Assembly: GCA_973895155.1 (NCBI GenBank)
Contig: OZ316894.1
Span: 2,294,001-2,358,000 of the forward strand
DNA: 64,000 nucleotides
Direction of reading: 5' to 3'
Source: Marsupella aquatica
Taxonomy: Eukaryota; Marchantiophyta
The position numbers and the translations under genes are program-made. A model generated the notes under the pieces. The model did not search any database. It saw only the letters and a program-made list of their open reading frames with translations, and had not been told where the DNA came from. How positions within the stretch are numbered: the stretch's first letter is position 1; every line of letters starts with the position of its first letter. This document shows, one piece after another, positions 48,746-61,948 of this stretch.

Positions 48746-51700
48746 ATGGCGACGTCAAAGTCCATGATCGTGATGCAAGCGAGGAACGATCTGCCTCACG
48801 TCTGGCGCGGCCCCCTCATGTCTGTACCGCTGGAAGAACCTCTCTGTACGTACCTGTCCTCTTCTTCCCTCCTCTTCCCTCGCCTTCCCTCAGCTTCCCG
48901 TTCTAGCTCTCCCCAATTCCCTCTCCCCAATGTGCTAAATACATCAAAATTGTCGAAATTCTAAATTGCTAGTCAATCTGGGGAAGAAGCAACTTCACCA
49001 AAAATTTCGCACATTTACAGGTCTGGCCAGTTTTTCCGTGACCAACGCTTTTTAAAGGGAAGAAGGAGAAATGATTGGGTCTTCTTTTGGCCCAAACGGT
49101 GCAATGGTGCACCGATTAGCCCACAACGATGAATTCTCTCTCTCCCTTTATTCGATTGTATGCGAGGAGGATCACGGAAATCCCTAAAGCCATTTTCGTT
49201 GGAGCTATTCAAAGACTCGGCCTAGATGTACAGTAGCTGACGCGCCTCGCTAATCACATGTTGGCACTGCTTTCAGTCGTGGTGGTGGGAGGATGGTCAC
49301 GATGAAGTTTTGGTTTATTGGAAAACGGTTCACTTGTATAGCGGGTAGTCAAAAATCATTGGGAGACGTAACATCTCGCGCCTTTCAGTGACGTTTCATA
49401 CGTCTATCTCCTCTCCATGAGATGATTGGCATTGTCAAAGACTTTTTTGTTCCGATGACCTCCTTCAAGTTAGCTTTTCAGTTGAACGCGATGAAAAGGG
49501 GAAACTGTGCTCAGGAGGATATTCCCCAAATTGCAGGTTTTAAGTTTCTAGTCCATCCGAATGGGCATGTGGATCTGTCACATCCCCCCGTAACCTTATC
49601 ATATCTCCAGAAGTAAAGCACCAACTGGTTCCCGCCCACAGCCAAACTGGTTGATTCACAATTCAATATTCAGCCGAATGGGTCACTCAATTCTCGACTT
49701 TGAGGCCTTCTTGTAGTGAATTTTGGTACGCTGCCCTGTCAGCTGCATTAGGGCCAAAGTGGAAGGTATCCCCCAGAGAATCGGTGAATCTCTGAGTTTC
49801 AGAAATTTCCTCATGCAACTTAGCCAATCACTTTACACACAACGTCCAGGCTGGAAATTTCAATCAAAAACTCGCCCTCCTCACTTGTTCTCAGGGACAC
49901 GAGCAGGATTGAAGGATATTGCCCCATACGATATAACCAGACCGAATTCTTTAGAGAAAGAAATTGAATCCTTAAGGTTTGAGCGCTTCTTCAGGCGAGG
50001 AAGGCAAGCAAAAAGATAAAGCTGACATGGCGTCCCGTCAACAGCTGGTTCAATGTGATGCTCGGAAGAACCTGCCTAATGTGTGGAGATCGCCTCTGGC
50101 ATCCACCTTTCAAGATGCTCCCTTGTGTGCGTGTCTAATTCTCTTCTCTTGTTGCTGTACACTCTCCAAGGCGGTCCTGTCACTAGAAAGCCATACTTCC
50201 AAGAGTTTTTATTAAGTTTGATGGATAATAGGCAGCGCTATCGCAAAAAGACGAACACATTTGTCGTCCAAAATGTGGTAGTTTCAGTAAAAGTATACAA
50301 AATTACATGTCTTGAATGAATCAGGAAACAAGATTCAAGGCCCGATCCTGAAGCCTACTGAGATCTTTTCAGACGTCAGATGTAGACTTTCCTATCTTCT
50401 AAACAGGAGCGCCATTTTTTTATTGCCGGCCCGTATGGGCATCATGGGTATGGGTATTTCTGGGATTTTTGTCTTCCTGCCACACGATTGGAAATTTCAT
50501 AAAACAAGAATGGTGATGGATGGAGCTCTAACCCTTCGACTGAGGCTAGGGTTTAAGACCGGAGGATGATTACTCTGCTGTCCTCCGTGCTCAATTTAGA
50601 GACCTCGCGTGTTGAGGAATCTTATTTTTGGACATTTTTAGCCACGGCAAAGAGTTTGCCAATTGAATCTAACCCAATTCAATGACCGTATTGAGCAAAA
50701 TCTTATCAACCGGGGTCTGGGACACCATTTGTTTGGTCAGCGTCAATGAACTCAAATTGGATTTTCAAATAGATTTTCATGGAGCATGGTATTTTGAGTT
50801 TCAGTAAAGCTATCCTGATCATGTCTCATGAGCTATCTTCCTCGAGTAGTGTCAATCCTTAAGTTGCAATCTTAGAAGCTTCACATGTTTGGGAGAGCTA
50901 AGTTGTAATTTGCTGATGTCTGTTCCATTTTGATTATATTCAAATCACGAAACCCACTATGTGAAGAGAAAGGGAGAGTTGTGTCACACCATAATATAGG
51001 TCTCACTGGGACTGTTTGCCCTTCACACTACATCTGTATTGTCAGTGGCAACAGATAGCAAGAAAATCTTAATCTAATTGAAGGCTGTGTTTTTATGCTA
51101 CAGATTGCTGCTACACCGTTGTGTGGTGCGTTGACAAACCAATCTCAGCGAGCATATTCAATTCATCTCCTTTTCAGCATGGCACCTTCATTAGCATTGC
51201 ATGCATTGATTGCCAGTTGCATAAATGTTCTTGTGTGGAGTCCCTCCAACTACATCTTCTTGCGGGTCCTCTGCGCATTACCTAGGTCAAGAACGTAGAA
51301 AAGGCATTTGAATTCTGCTATATCTCACTGAATTTCCCTGTCAATGCAGCCCTTACTGTGCTGCATACCAGCTGCGGGGCCGGGCATTACGTGGAGATTG
51401 GTCCCGGTTAGTGTTTTCACTTGTTTGAGATTTTAAACTACCGTTCTGTCTTCTGAGTGCTTCTGGTCCACGTTGGAAGGTTGTCTCATGCTCCCGTTTG
51501 TGGTATTCTCGCTTTCAGATTCACTTGCTGTGGAGGCTCTATGCCCTGTAGTGGAAGTTGTGGTGAATCAGAATGTCCCAGATTTTGTGCAGGTGTGGAG
51601 GTAAGTTGCAGTCCTAGTCATAACCCCCAGTTCTCCAAGATCGTCTCGCTACCCTTCAATTACTTTCTTTGTGGTTATTTGCGGGCATGACTCTGGCTTT

Positions 51701-53690
51701 CTGCTCTTTTGTCTTTTGTCAGGCATACTGACCCTCGTTTTCTGTCGATTGTGGACTCTTCAAGAATGACTAGATTGCGATTTGCGTGCCTTTAAAAGGC
51801 ACTTCGTGAGATTTCCTCTGAATTTCCGCCTCCTTGTCAGGGAACATCCTTTGTAAGGACTCTAACGACGTCTATGGTGCAGGCTGTGCTTTGCTTCCAA
51901 TTTTCAGTAGCTACAACAAGGTTCCAGCTACAAGACCAGCTTCGAATTCAGAATACCAAATGCGACAATTGCATAATTGTACATTCCACTGCTACTCGTT
52001 ACATCCATGGATTGCTTATTCCATATCAACAAAATCTTCTTGTCTGTTAATTGATTTGATTTCGTGTTTCTTGGGGGTAGTGTCTTCAGGAGTAGTAAGT
52101 GCCAAAGCTAGAGTGCATTAGCCTTTCGTGTTTGTGCAGCTATATGAATTTTGGTAAACTTGGATATGATGTTGGTGAATTTGCGCCTCTTTTGGCGCAA
52201 GTCACTGCTCTTTTTGGCCTTGGACAAGCATAAGTAAAACAGTACGAAAAGAAGGGAGTTCAAGGAACTAGTCCCCAAGCGCACCACAATCAGAGCGCCC
52301 GGGTGAGAGCAAGTCTCTGCTGTTACTGTTACGGATTTCCTGTCGTGGCAGTCCAGAAGGTTTTTGGTACTAACTTTGATGTACACTCTCACTTGTAATT
52401 TTATCAATGACACTGTAAATTTCTGGTATCTACAGGGGACCATGTTCTGGTTACAATACTTGAACTGTATCTGCTCAATAGTTGCGTGCTTGACTGACAG
52501 TCCAATCATCGATGAAGCGTCCATCATTACGGATAGAGTAGCAGACATTGCATACTGCAGGTAATACCAGATTCTGATGGCAGCTTTGCTAAGAGACAAC
52601 AAATGCAGTTTGATTTTTGTTCTCAATTGGTCTGAGTAGCGCAACCATACTTCATCTGTTTGACCCAGTTTGGATTGGAAGCAAAGTATCACGTAATTCA
52701 AAGAAGGGATTGCATTATTCCCTGCAATTTCCTTCTCTTGCTCTTATCGTAGATTCAAGCAGGTTTCCATCCTTTGCTTCAACAGAAAAGGTTAGAATTG
52801 AAAGTTCAAAAGTTACTAATATCAGGGGTGTATCCCAACCAAGGACTTAAGTGTAGACAAGTTTTCGATGAGTTGAGCACTGACATTTGCTGTCATGTTT
52901 TGATGTGCTGTGCAGTGTATGTGCATGTATGCAGGTAAGCACCAATTGCTATCCTCTTGTGACCATAGGAACAATTACACTAGTTTCTCTGGAATTGTGC
53001 TTTGCCCTTTTGACTGCACTGTTCCAATTCATGGAGTAGGCATGTCATAAACCCCTGTGGTGAATTTTCGTTTGTTAGTCCGTGTAAGGTTCTCAGGCAA
53101 TACCCTGCGGGTCTGTCCACGGAACCCCTGTGCTAGCCTAGCCTGGGGATTCTCAAATTTGAATGAGAACATGCAAGTGGCAAACAATTAGTCAGACAGT
53201 TTTGCAGGGTAAGAGTGAACTGAAAGTTTTCAAACTTCACTTGGGGCCTTACCGCACGGTCACTCATCCCCACTTGGGGATCATGGCCTGTAACCGCCTC
53301 TTGCTCAACGCCTTCGGGGATTCCATCCCGTTACCCCCTCTTGGGGATGGGTTACCCTACACATTATTTCTCAGTGATTTGTCATTGAGATTGATATGAG
53401 GTCATCCTCCTTTGTCTATGTGCGTGAGAATACAAACAACACTGGCCCAACTACAGGGTACATGCATTGCTGTTCTTGGCTCTGCAATGCTGTATATGCT
53501 CCTATACGTCAGCCTTATCATTTAGTAAGACTGAAGATGCAACTGACTTGAAAGCTCTGTGGGTTGCTCTGATTGTGTCTGATGGCAGACTCAACACAAG
53601 TTGCAGATGGATGAGAGAGATGGATTAATTCCTCCCGTCCAAGGAACAACTATCCGGACACCTCCCCCTCCAATGGAGATGAGGAAATAG
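48746..53690 (+). CDS. PLAC8-family cysteine-rich membrane protein, isoform A
   Basis: Exons 48746..48849, 51350..51406, 51519..51600, 51883..51978, 52436..52560, 52916..52934 and 53589..53690 join in frame to 194 residues. Order matches plant PLAC8 proteins of the type starting MATSK: N-terminal NDLPHVWRGPL, then CAAYQLRGRALRGDWSR, the Cys-rich FTCCGGSMPCSGSCGE, SECPRFC, VATTRFQLQDQLRIQ, KCDNCII, a hydrophobic stretch with CICSIVACL, YCSVCACMQTQHKLQ, and a short Pro-rich C-terminus. PLAC8 proteins are membrane-associated; some plant members affect organ size or cadmium and calcium handling, but I cannot assign a role to this one. Exon 52916..52934 is only 19 bases. A second, similar first coding exon lies in intron 1 (next entry). 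Intron 1 is 2.5 kb, far longer than the others. Confidence 0.9.
50027..50130 (+). CDS. Alternative first coding exon (isoform B) of the PLAC8 gene
   Basis: This exon has exactly the length of the first exon above (104 bases: 34 codons plus two bases) and is homologous to it. It starts MASRQQLVQCDARKNLPNVW and ends SPLASTFQDAPLC; 15 of 34 residues are identical to isoform A. It ends in the same phase (TGT GC|GTGTCT against TGT AC|GTACCT), so either exon can join 51350 to read CAPYCAAY or CTPYCAAY. A splice acceptor (GCGCTTCTTCAG) lies about 30 bases before its ATG, so it may be reached from an upstream noncoding exon as well as from its own promoter. Whether it is transcribed cannot be told from sequence; intact frame and splice signals argue that it is used. 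Confidence 0.8.
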
Positions 53691-55354
53691 AACTTTTTGT
53701 CCGACACGTTTTCGCGATAATATCTGTGCTTTAGACTGCAAACGTAGTTGTTTTTTGGAATTATCATAGGCCGTAAACATCCTGTGCTAAATTAGCAAAA
53801 CTACCAGATTTTGTCGGATGTTTATTCTCGCGTGTGCTCTTAGAGTTTCTTAGAGTTAAATCGCACTTTTATTCTCGTCTTGGTTCCTAATTGCACAGGT
53901 TCTCAAAGATAAGTTTGGCTGAAAGTTTGCATCCTTCCCATTCTCACGTCGCCATGCATTATTCCATTATAGCTTATGCAGCGTGGTAAAACTTTTGCAT
54001 TTATGTAGTAAAGAACTAGTTATACACCATCCCAAATAGGCTGGGAAAGATTACTCTACGTGAAAAGACGACGATGTTTGAGAGCACTCACCAAGACTGG
54101 GCAGCTCCGAGAGGTACTAAGTGCGAGCTCCAAGCGGTTGGAAAAGTGCATATGTTCTACTAAACTTTTGCGGCAATTTACCAAAGCTTACCGTACACAC
54201 TTTTCAAGTCGGCTCTGTTTATACAGTTCATGGTCCTGTTGTTTGACGAACATTCCGACAACTTGATCGAAATGGAGTTATCATATTCAGAACTACGGTC
54301 AAAGTTGCATCACCCTAGTATTATATTATATTACAATTGCATTACATACATATGACACCTTGACAATTTCTATTAGCGGAATTAACGTGTACGGAGCTAC
54401 GTCTACATCACACCTCAACTTCGCTGACTTGCTTCTAAAGAACATTCACTGGCAGCACCCGTGGAAGCCTTCCGTGTTGCCACATTGGCACAGACTTGAG
54501 TTTGCCTTGAAGTTGGGAAGATATACAGCTAAATTTCATGGTTTTACCTCAGTAGGCTTCACCAGAGTGGTTCTTGAATCTAAACGATGTCTAAAGGCAG
54601 AAGTGTTTGTTAGGATATGAAAGGAACTGTCTCTGCCAACCCAGCCACAGAAATCCACCCAACATTTCTGATATAGCACCCTGAGTTGGAGCATGCGCTG
54701 CAGCACATAATAACAACATATTCAAGTGCATGTAACAGGAATGCCCACTGGAGGTCCCCACTTGGCGTGACAGCAGGGGGTTTTCAAAATTTGGCGCTTT
54801 TGCACTGGCAATCAGGCAGATTATGGGAACGTGACTTCCCCTTGCCACTTCCCAGATCTTATTTTCCTGCAATTAAATCATGAAGCACAGCAGAAATCTT
54901 ACTCAATTTCACTAGGTACATCAATTATATCAGCTCATTTTATAACCTGCTCCTCTTTACATTTCTCTGCGATGAATCCGCAATGAAAATATCCTTCGCT
55001 CAAAATTGGTCTACAAAGAACTTTGGGAGAATTGAAAGTTCGTCGTACACAGCTGCTACCAGCGCTGCTATCTGGCAGATCGCTTCCGATGCATTCGTCC
55101 AGCATTAAAGCAAGGACTTCATCCATGGATGGGTACACGTGTTTAAGCTTGTTACAATGCTCTTCGTCCTCAGAACTAGCGTTTGAAATAGGGTGACTTG
55201 AAAGAACTGGTTGTCGAACTCAACCTAACGCAGACTAAGCTTCACGAGTGCTAGTCGACCGGCTACCGGTAAAAAAATTAATTACAGATCTTGAACCCAA
55301 AAGACTAATATAATCCAAGCCAAGGCAGGAACCTTCTTTAAGGTTCAGTTCTGA
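53691..55354. other. Convergent intergenic space, no gene seen
   Basis: The PLAC8 gene and VPS52 end toward each other here, so both 3' untranslated regions fall within it. A plus-strand frame at 54360-54620 (86 codons) has no recognisable family and is unsupported. A short TATTA-rich stretch occurs near 54320. Confidence 0.45.
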
Positions 55355-58300
55355 CTAAAATGTTCTTGAATATTTCTTGATCTCATACATGATGGTGGAG
55401 ATAGAAACTACATCTTTGCCAAGCTCAGCTGCCCCAGTGACACGCTTCAAGCAATCCGAAAGACGTGTGTAATAGAGAAGGAGCTGGGTGAGTGCTGCCC
55501 TTAATATTTCCATCCCGCAGACAAAATTACTGAACGAGGTAATTACGTCTTTGTGCATCAATTCTATAGCTCCTTTCCAGCGAACAGCAAAATCTTTCAC
55601 TAGAGGTTCCACATCCCCCAATGTAATGAGCTGTTGATTGCTGCCAGAATCTTCACCTGCCCAGTTACTTTGCATATCAGATAACCTCGACGGCATGAGA
55701 CATCCACTGTGACATTACCACTACATCACAATGAACTGAAAAGAACAGCATTTTGCACTAGAAACCATGTTGAAGAATTGTGTACCTGCCCTGGTCTTGA
55801 CAAATGATATTAATTTCTCAAAATGCTCCCGCAGTTCCTCCTCCTATCAGAACATACGTCAGAAACCCCCCCAGACCAGTGAAATCATGCATTAAGGGAA
55901 TAACACTTACCAGGATCAGTTGAGTTACAAGACTACCTAGGTAACCTGAATTCGACCATGCAGCATCAGGCTTACTTTTACCTCTTGTGAATCTGATCTT
56001 AGCGGGATACATCTCAACTAGTTTATCAAAGAGTTTAGAAAATACAGCACGTGCAAATACATGGAAACTCTCCGGTGATTAGACTCATTCTAGGCTATAT
56101 TGAAATCTCCGTTCTGTACGAATATTTGAGAGGTGCACTGGGAGCAGTTCATACCACAAATACAGTAGAACTGCTTTTGAGGAGCTCCTCAAACTGCTGT
56201 TGTGTCTTTCCCCCATCAACGCCAGTTTCCTAAAGAGAAAGAAAGCTTCTGAGACCTTAGAATGCACAACGCCATGCAGCTTACAGACGTAACTTACGCA
56301 ACGAATTTGGTCAAGAGTGAAAACATTAAAACTAGTGAAAACAAGCATAAGACACTATCAGGATAGTCGGACCCCAAACCCATAATAGGATACAGAGAGC
56401 TTAGGGATGAGGGAGACCTTCAGCACAGCTAGAACCATGTCATAATTGTTGATCAAAAATATTGTTTGCTGTTTCTGTTGTCGGAACATCCGAGCAAGTT
56501 TTACCAACAAATCATCAACCGCTATTCGTAGCCGTTCCAAATTCAGATCTAGCTGCATTTTTCCAACCTCGAATTAGGAGTTCATTTAACCTTCAATCCA
56601 AAACTGATGCTAAGTATCCTACGCGTACCAGGAGGCCGAAATTACGCTCATTTGGACAACAAAATTTAGGGACTGCATGGTCGAATTCAGAGACTACAAT
56701 TCCGAAACCAAACATAGAAACTGATCTCCTGATTGGCTCAGTTTACGAGAAGAACTAGACATATTTGTCAATACGTACCACTTGACCATCCCCGTAGTCT
56801 TTGTTGAGATACAATAAACTAGCAGCAAATTCTGCATACCGTCGAGTGACATAATGTGGTCGGACATCATCTTCCCAAAGAGTCCGGACATTGGCTGAAC
56901 GGATACTGCTGAGGTGCATGTCAAACACCAGCTTGAATCGAGGCCAAATCAATAGATTAAGCTGCACGTAACAATCAGATAGGACGGTTTCCAGATTTAA
57001 AATTCAATCGGCAGAGATTGCTTAGAATAAGAGCAACCACTTACATACATCCAAATACCACAGCCTACAAGTCCACACATTATACAAAACATCAGAGTCA
57101 GACATTCAAAAAGGAGGATCTCTGGTGCACCTGAGCGACGTGAGTTCTACTTTTAGATGTGCACGAAAAATATTTATTATTATATTCTCATTCAAAAAAG
57201 TTCATTTAAGTTACCTTATCAAAGTATGAGTCCAAACAAGGAACTCGTCTCCTTGACATGACAAGCTGAACAGGAAACAAACGTCCAGATGTCAGCTTCA
57301 CTCCTATTCTGGTAAGCATACCGAGAAAACCTGGACAGGAAACTGTACAGTATGCAACTGTGTACAAGACCGTCAAGGGTCGACACTCGCACAAAATGAA
57401 AACAGAAAGATGGAATGCGGTAGGAGTTTCAACAATTCAAGCCCAAGACGTACCTGATGGTGGTAAGTGAGGCGAATCGTGAGCATGAGGCCAATGGCAT
57501 CAAAACTATTAGGTAGCACTATATTCAAGTGCTCATTGATAACTCCAAACGGGCCTGCGAGTGGCTTGAGTCAATTAGGCCATATTATATGTACGATCAG
57601 TACCCTAAAGTGCTAAATATAGAGTGCCCAGTCACATCCTCCAGCAAGAAATCACTTTAGAGCTGAACTACGAGGCACATAAAATATACAAGGAAAGTAT
57701 CGAGGGCACGACTGACGTTTTGGACAAACTTAGTTTCAACGTCATAGCAGAATAATTCAAAAAAAGGTTGGAATCCCACAGAGTGTGGATGCTGAATTCA
57801 AGAAACTGGCAACAGAATGGACTTAGGGAGAATACCAACAAATATGTCGTAGAATATAGCATCTTCCCCGAAGAAACTAGAGCAGAAGAGATACCTGAGA
57901 CACAGGACGATGTACAAGTTCTCAATCTTAAAATGTCTCAGTCAGTGACCATAACATGAACATAGTGGTAGTCCAAACTCATTTAAGGTGCCCAAACTGG
58001 AAAATCCAAGGTTGAGATTTGAAATCTTGATGCAATATAAACAGTAATTCCAAGGGGAAAGAACGTGCAAAGAAGCTGTTCTAGGAGCGGTGCAATTATT
58101 ACTCAAGAAGATATCTGGACGCTACATATGCAATCGGAAGAAGAGCCACTACTAGAATGACAGCAATTCCTGAGTTCCAGTTTCAGAAGATTACTCTGAA
58201 GTGGCTGTATCCATCAGCAACTTGTGCAAACTCCGAAAAAGAACCTCGTATGGGAATTTTGTGCCACTTCCTTCCGCGATGTGAGGGATTATCGCTGGTT

Positions 58301-61300
58301 CATCAACATCCTGAAAAACGTCCAGCAACCACAGACAATCATGGATCTGGAAACAGACACAATAGGAAGTTTGGATAGTTCACTCAAGATCACTCTCCTC
58401 TCTTCATAACAAGATATGATACTGCTTACAGCTGTCTTATCGATCTGATCCCATACCTTCAGAACCAACGCACGGTCTCCAAGAGAAAACACAGCTGCTT
58501 TGTTCTTCAACGGCTCTTTGGCTCTAGAAAAGAGCCCTCCGCTCCTTTGGACAGCATCCTCAACACCAAGCATATCATTCCTTGTAACAATGTCCAACTG
58601 CAACCTTTCAAGGGCTTGGATATAGCTACGAAAGTGAGCACTAAGTACCTGTAGTTCGGTAAGTGTTTCCAAGTTAGGGAAGGTGAGCAGCATTGATAAA
58701 TCATCTTACCAAGTAAATACGCGGAAACTGTCAAGTTCCCTACCTTGCTCATAGTGTCAACATAAGCCATCCGAATCTCTGGGTACACTTCTTTACCATG
58801 TTCTCGTAAAAAGGTCGCTGCATATCTGCACGGAATAAAACACAGCATCAAATTCAAGGACGTCGTGTGAAGGACTAAATGTCAAAAATCAAAATCCCCG
58901 TCCAAGTCCTTCGCTTTATGTACAGAGAATACCAGTGTTGCTATCACCATCATGGCATACCGAATGAGTCAATGACGAATGCTTAACTCTATAAAGCTCT
59001 ATGCAAAAACCAGTTAGATCAAATCTTTCTGCCCTGGTAGACTGATTTTGAAAAGTCTACCATAATCTGTTGATTAGGATTCCCAGCTCGTGACCTCGTT
59101 ACAGGCACTGCGGATTCCTGATCAGTAGCAATACTATGGAAATGTACGGAGATGTTTACACGCAAATCAATGAAGATAAGCAGTGACAATGTGCTTACTT
59201 GTACTTCAAAAGCACATTCTGCTGCAAAATTTGGATATTAGTCTTAGGCCTCCTCAAAGCGTATAACTTCTGCAACAAAAACTCACGAGTCTGCCAGTAG
59301 AAAGATGAGAAGGTCATGTCGGTCATTTTACTTATCGCTACATTACTCCACATCCGTACTGAAGCAAATACTTTGGTGTAAGGAAGGGGAATCAATCTAG
59401 GAAGTCACCTTGGCAAGGGCTTTGGCACGAAGTCTCTGAAGTTCAGGTGCTACATCTTTTATAGCTGCTGAATCTTTAGATACAGAACTATCCGCAAGGT
59501 ATTGCAGCTTCTTACTCAAAACCTTGAGGACATTCAAATACTCCTCATTCACCTGCAATTTCCGTTTACTTCACTTAAGCTACAAAACATCAACGATAAG
59601 GCAGTTCCGATAAACAAACCAAACAAAAGGAAGAGAATTCTATCCATGTATCTCAATCGCTTCTTTGAGCGTGTCCTACTTTGAGATCGGCATTCTGTAA
59701 GCAAATCACAATTTGCAATTGTCGTAGCTAAAGTCACTGAAGGACCTCAAACTTAGATGCTTGAAAGAAGGGATGCTTACCTCGCCATCTACAATTGTGT
59801 CGATCATGTTTGGAGAAACCACTACTTCTTCTATAAATTGCGATAACTTCAGTTCAGCTGCCTGCAAAACACCACCTTCAGATATGCTAGATGGCCCAAA
59901 ATGATTTTTTAGGCAAGAATCCAGGAACGAAAATAAAAACGGACGAAGAAAGAAGAAGAAAGATAAAACGAACAGAGAGCAGAGAGCAGAGAGCGGAGAA
60001 AGAAGAGGAATAACGGTTCTCGTTTCGTCAAATTATTAGAATTTGAGGAAGCCATACTGAATGCAAGGATAGCTCAATAGTCGTGGCTGCGATAATAAAC
60101 TGGCTAATTAACGGGCAGAGAAACCACTAATGTCTGACCTAAGACGAAGATTAATTGAAAAGGAACTGCTGAGAGTACAAATATGCATAGTTGGTGGCAG
60201 GAAGCCTAGGTAACAGAAATGACCTTGTAAAAACCTCAACCGTTGCCCTTCTGTAATAATGAACGTAACGAGCAGAAAACGTAACGAGAAGATCGAGGCG
60301 GTATCGGGAAGGTGGAAAAACTCATACCCGACGATTCTTCAGTTTTAACCCCATACTCATCGATTGTTCTTGGAGGCTTTTGATCTCAGAACTGATTGAC
60401 CCCAAGTCCGCCTCCAAAACAGAAATGATCCATCAGCGCAATTTTGTAATGAAAATAACATATAATATTGGCTCTCCCTCCAACTAAAAGGTAAGAAGGA
60501 TGGCAACGAGATCTTCCAAGTAGTGAAAACCAAAGGCGCCATACCTGAAAACCTCCTAACAGTGCTTCCATTTCGGTCAGTATAGTGTCACATTCTCGTA
60601 TCTGAGTATGAAGGGACACCAGATTGTCGCTCTCCTTCATGTAGTCCTGAAGAAATAAAAGTAACAACTATTACCAACGCAAGAAACAAACGCATAAAGA
60701 CAAACAGCTCTTGATCGGTTCTCTGCAGCTAGCGAATGCTCATTAAGCTCATCTTTGAAACTCTTTCGAAAAAGTCCAATGGTCCAATTCTAATATTATC
60801 CATCTGATGTAGCGGTCGATTCTAAGCGCAAATGCAAGACTTGAACGTTGCATATACCTAAAACAGTGATAGGCATAATTGTCCCCAGCGTCTTCTTAGA
60901 TTTAGTATGTTGTCAGTACATCAAAAATACCTGTATAGATTCCAGTTCCACAAGCCGGAGCTTCTCCTCAACATCTCGGGCATAGTCTCTAAGCTGACTC
61001 CCCTGCCCTAATATGTTGGCCACTATCTGCACGTACCAAAGAAAAGTTTTACTCCACACATGCATCATGACATCGATCAATACCCATTCAGAAATGTGAG
61101 GACAAGTTTTGGGAGATAATGCGATGCCATTCTGCAAGATCAATTTGCTAGTACGTCTAATTTGCTGAAAAGACCTAAGGACTTCATAATCTGTGTTTGT
61201 GTTTGCTTGAATTCACAGACTACAAGCACACTCCCCTTGGTCCTGGCATACCACAATGCCATATCATGAAACATCAGATTACAACAGGCTATCTCGATTT

Positions 61301-61948
61301 CCGTAAGGCAGATTTGTATGTCTACACTGAAATTCCTCGTCGACAAGAGCCAAATTGCCAATTGAAAGTTTATTCACAACATCTCCAAAGAGAGGACGAA
61401 CTTATAATACTCGTTCACACCTGCATTGTTGCTTAACCTTTCTTTGTATACAGGTCTGTGAAACATCTGGTGCTGTCCATTCCTTGCCAGTCGAAGGCCT
61501 ACGTGGAAACTAGAATTTTCATAAACTTCGCTTTAGTTGTTTACTGCATTGCTAGACAGAACCTCTGCTGCTGGTGAAATAACTAGTTGCACCAAAGAGT
61601 AGAAAAATTCCTGAAAGAATTGCAAACCTCTTGCCCTTGCAGCTTCTCCAACTCCTCCCGCAATCCATCGAGGGACACCTCGTCACTGTTAAATAATTCT
61701 CATCAGCTCATTCGTAACCCCTCGCCATACAGGTGCTCATCAATTGGATAGCTTTACACAAAAATAAACTGATCCCAAAGAGCCGAAAAGACGACATTCT
61801 TCAAAAAAAATTCTCTCTTTGAGAGCTGGAGAGGGAACAGCCACCTGTCAGAGTGATCCCCGAAAGTGAGATCACCACCAGTTGAATTAAGATCCGCGGC
61901 TCGTTGCTGATCTTCGCCTAAGTTGCCAAGTATCTCCATGAGCTCCAT
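55355..61948 (-). CDS. VPS52: Vacuolar protein sorting-associated protein 52 (GARP/EARP subunit)
   Basis: Core subunit of the GARP and EARP tethering complexes (with VPS51, VPS53 and VPS54 or VPS50), which capture endosome-derived vesicles at the trans-Golgi; the Arabidopsis form is POK. Nineteen exons: 61948..61845, 61685..61628, 61026..60931, 60646..60545, 60411..60328, 59861..59781, 59552..59409, 59290..59199, 58825..58744, 58648..58457, 58310..58195, 57894..57836, 57554..57454, 57265..57215, 56961..56782, 56552..56418, 56229..56155, 55843..55786, 55656..55355. They total 2,112 bases, 703 residues, against about 707 in Arabidopsis. Landmarks are VSLDGLREELEKL, ESDNLVSLHTQIRECD (coiled-coil), RRPKTNIQILQQNVLLKY, SAHFRSYIQALERLQLD, LMDTATSEYLFC, MSRRRVPCLDSYFDK, RYAEFAASLLY, FLINNYDM, and the C-terminal LLLYYTRLSDC and KKYSRTF. 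I chose ATG 61948; the open frame upstream begins only with TTG. All introns are GT-AG. Confidence 0.97.
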
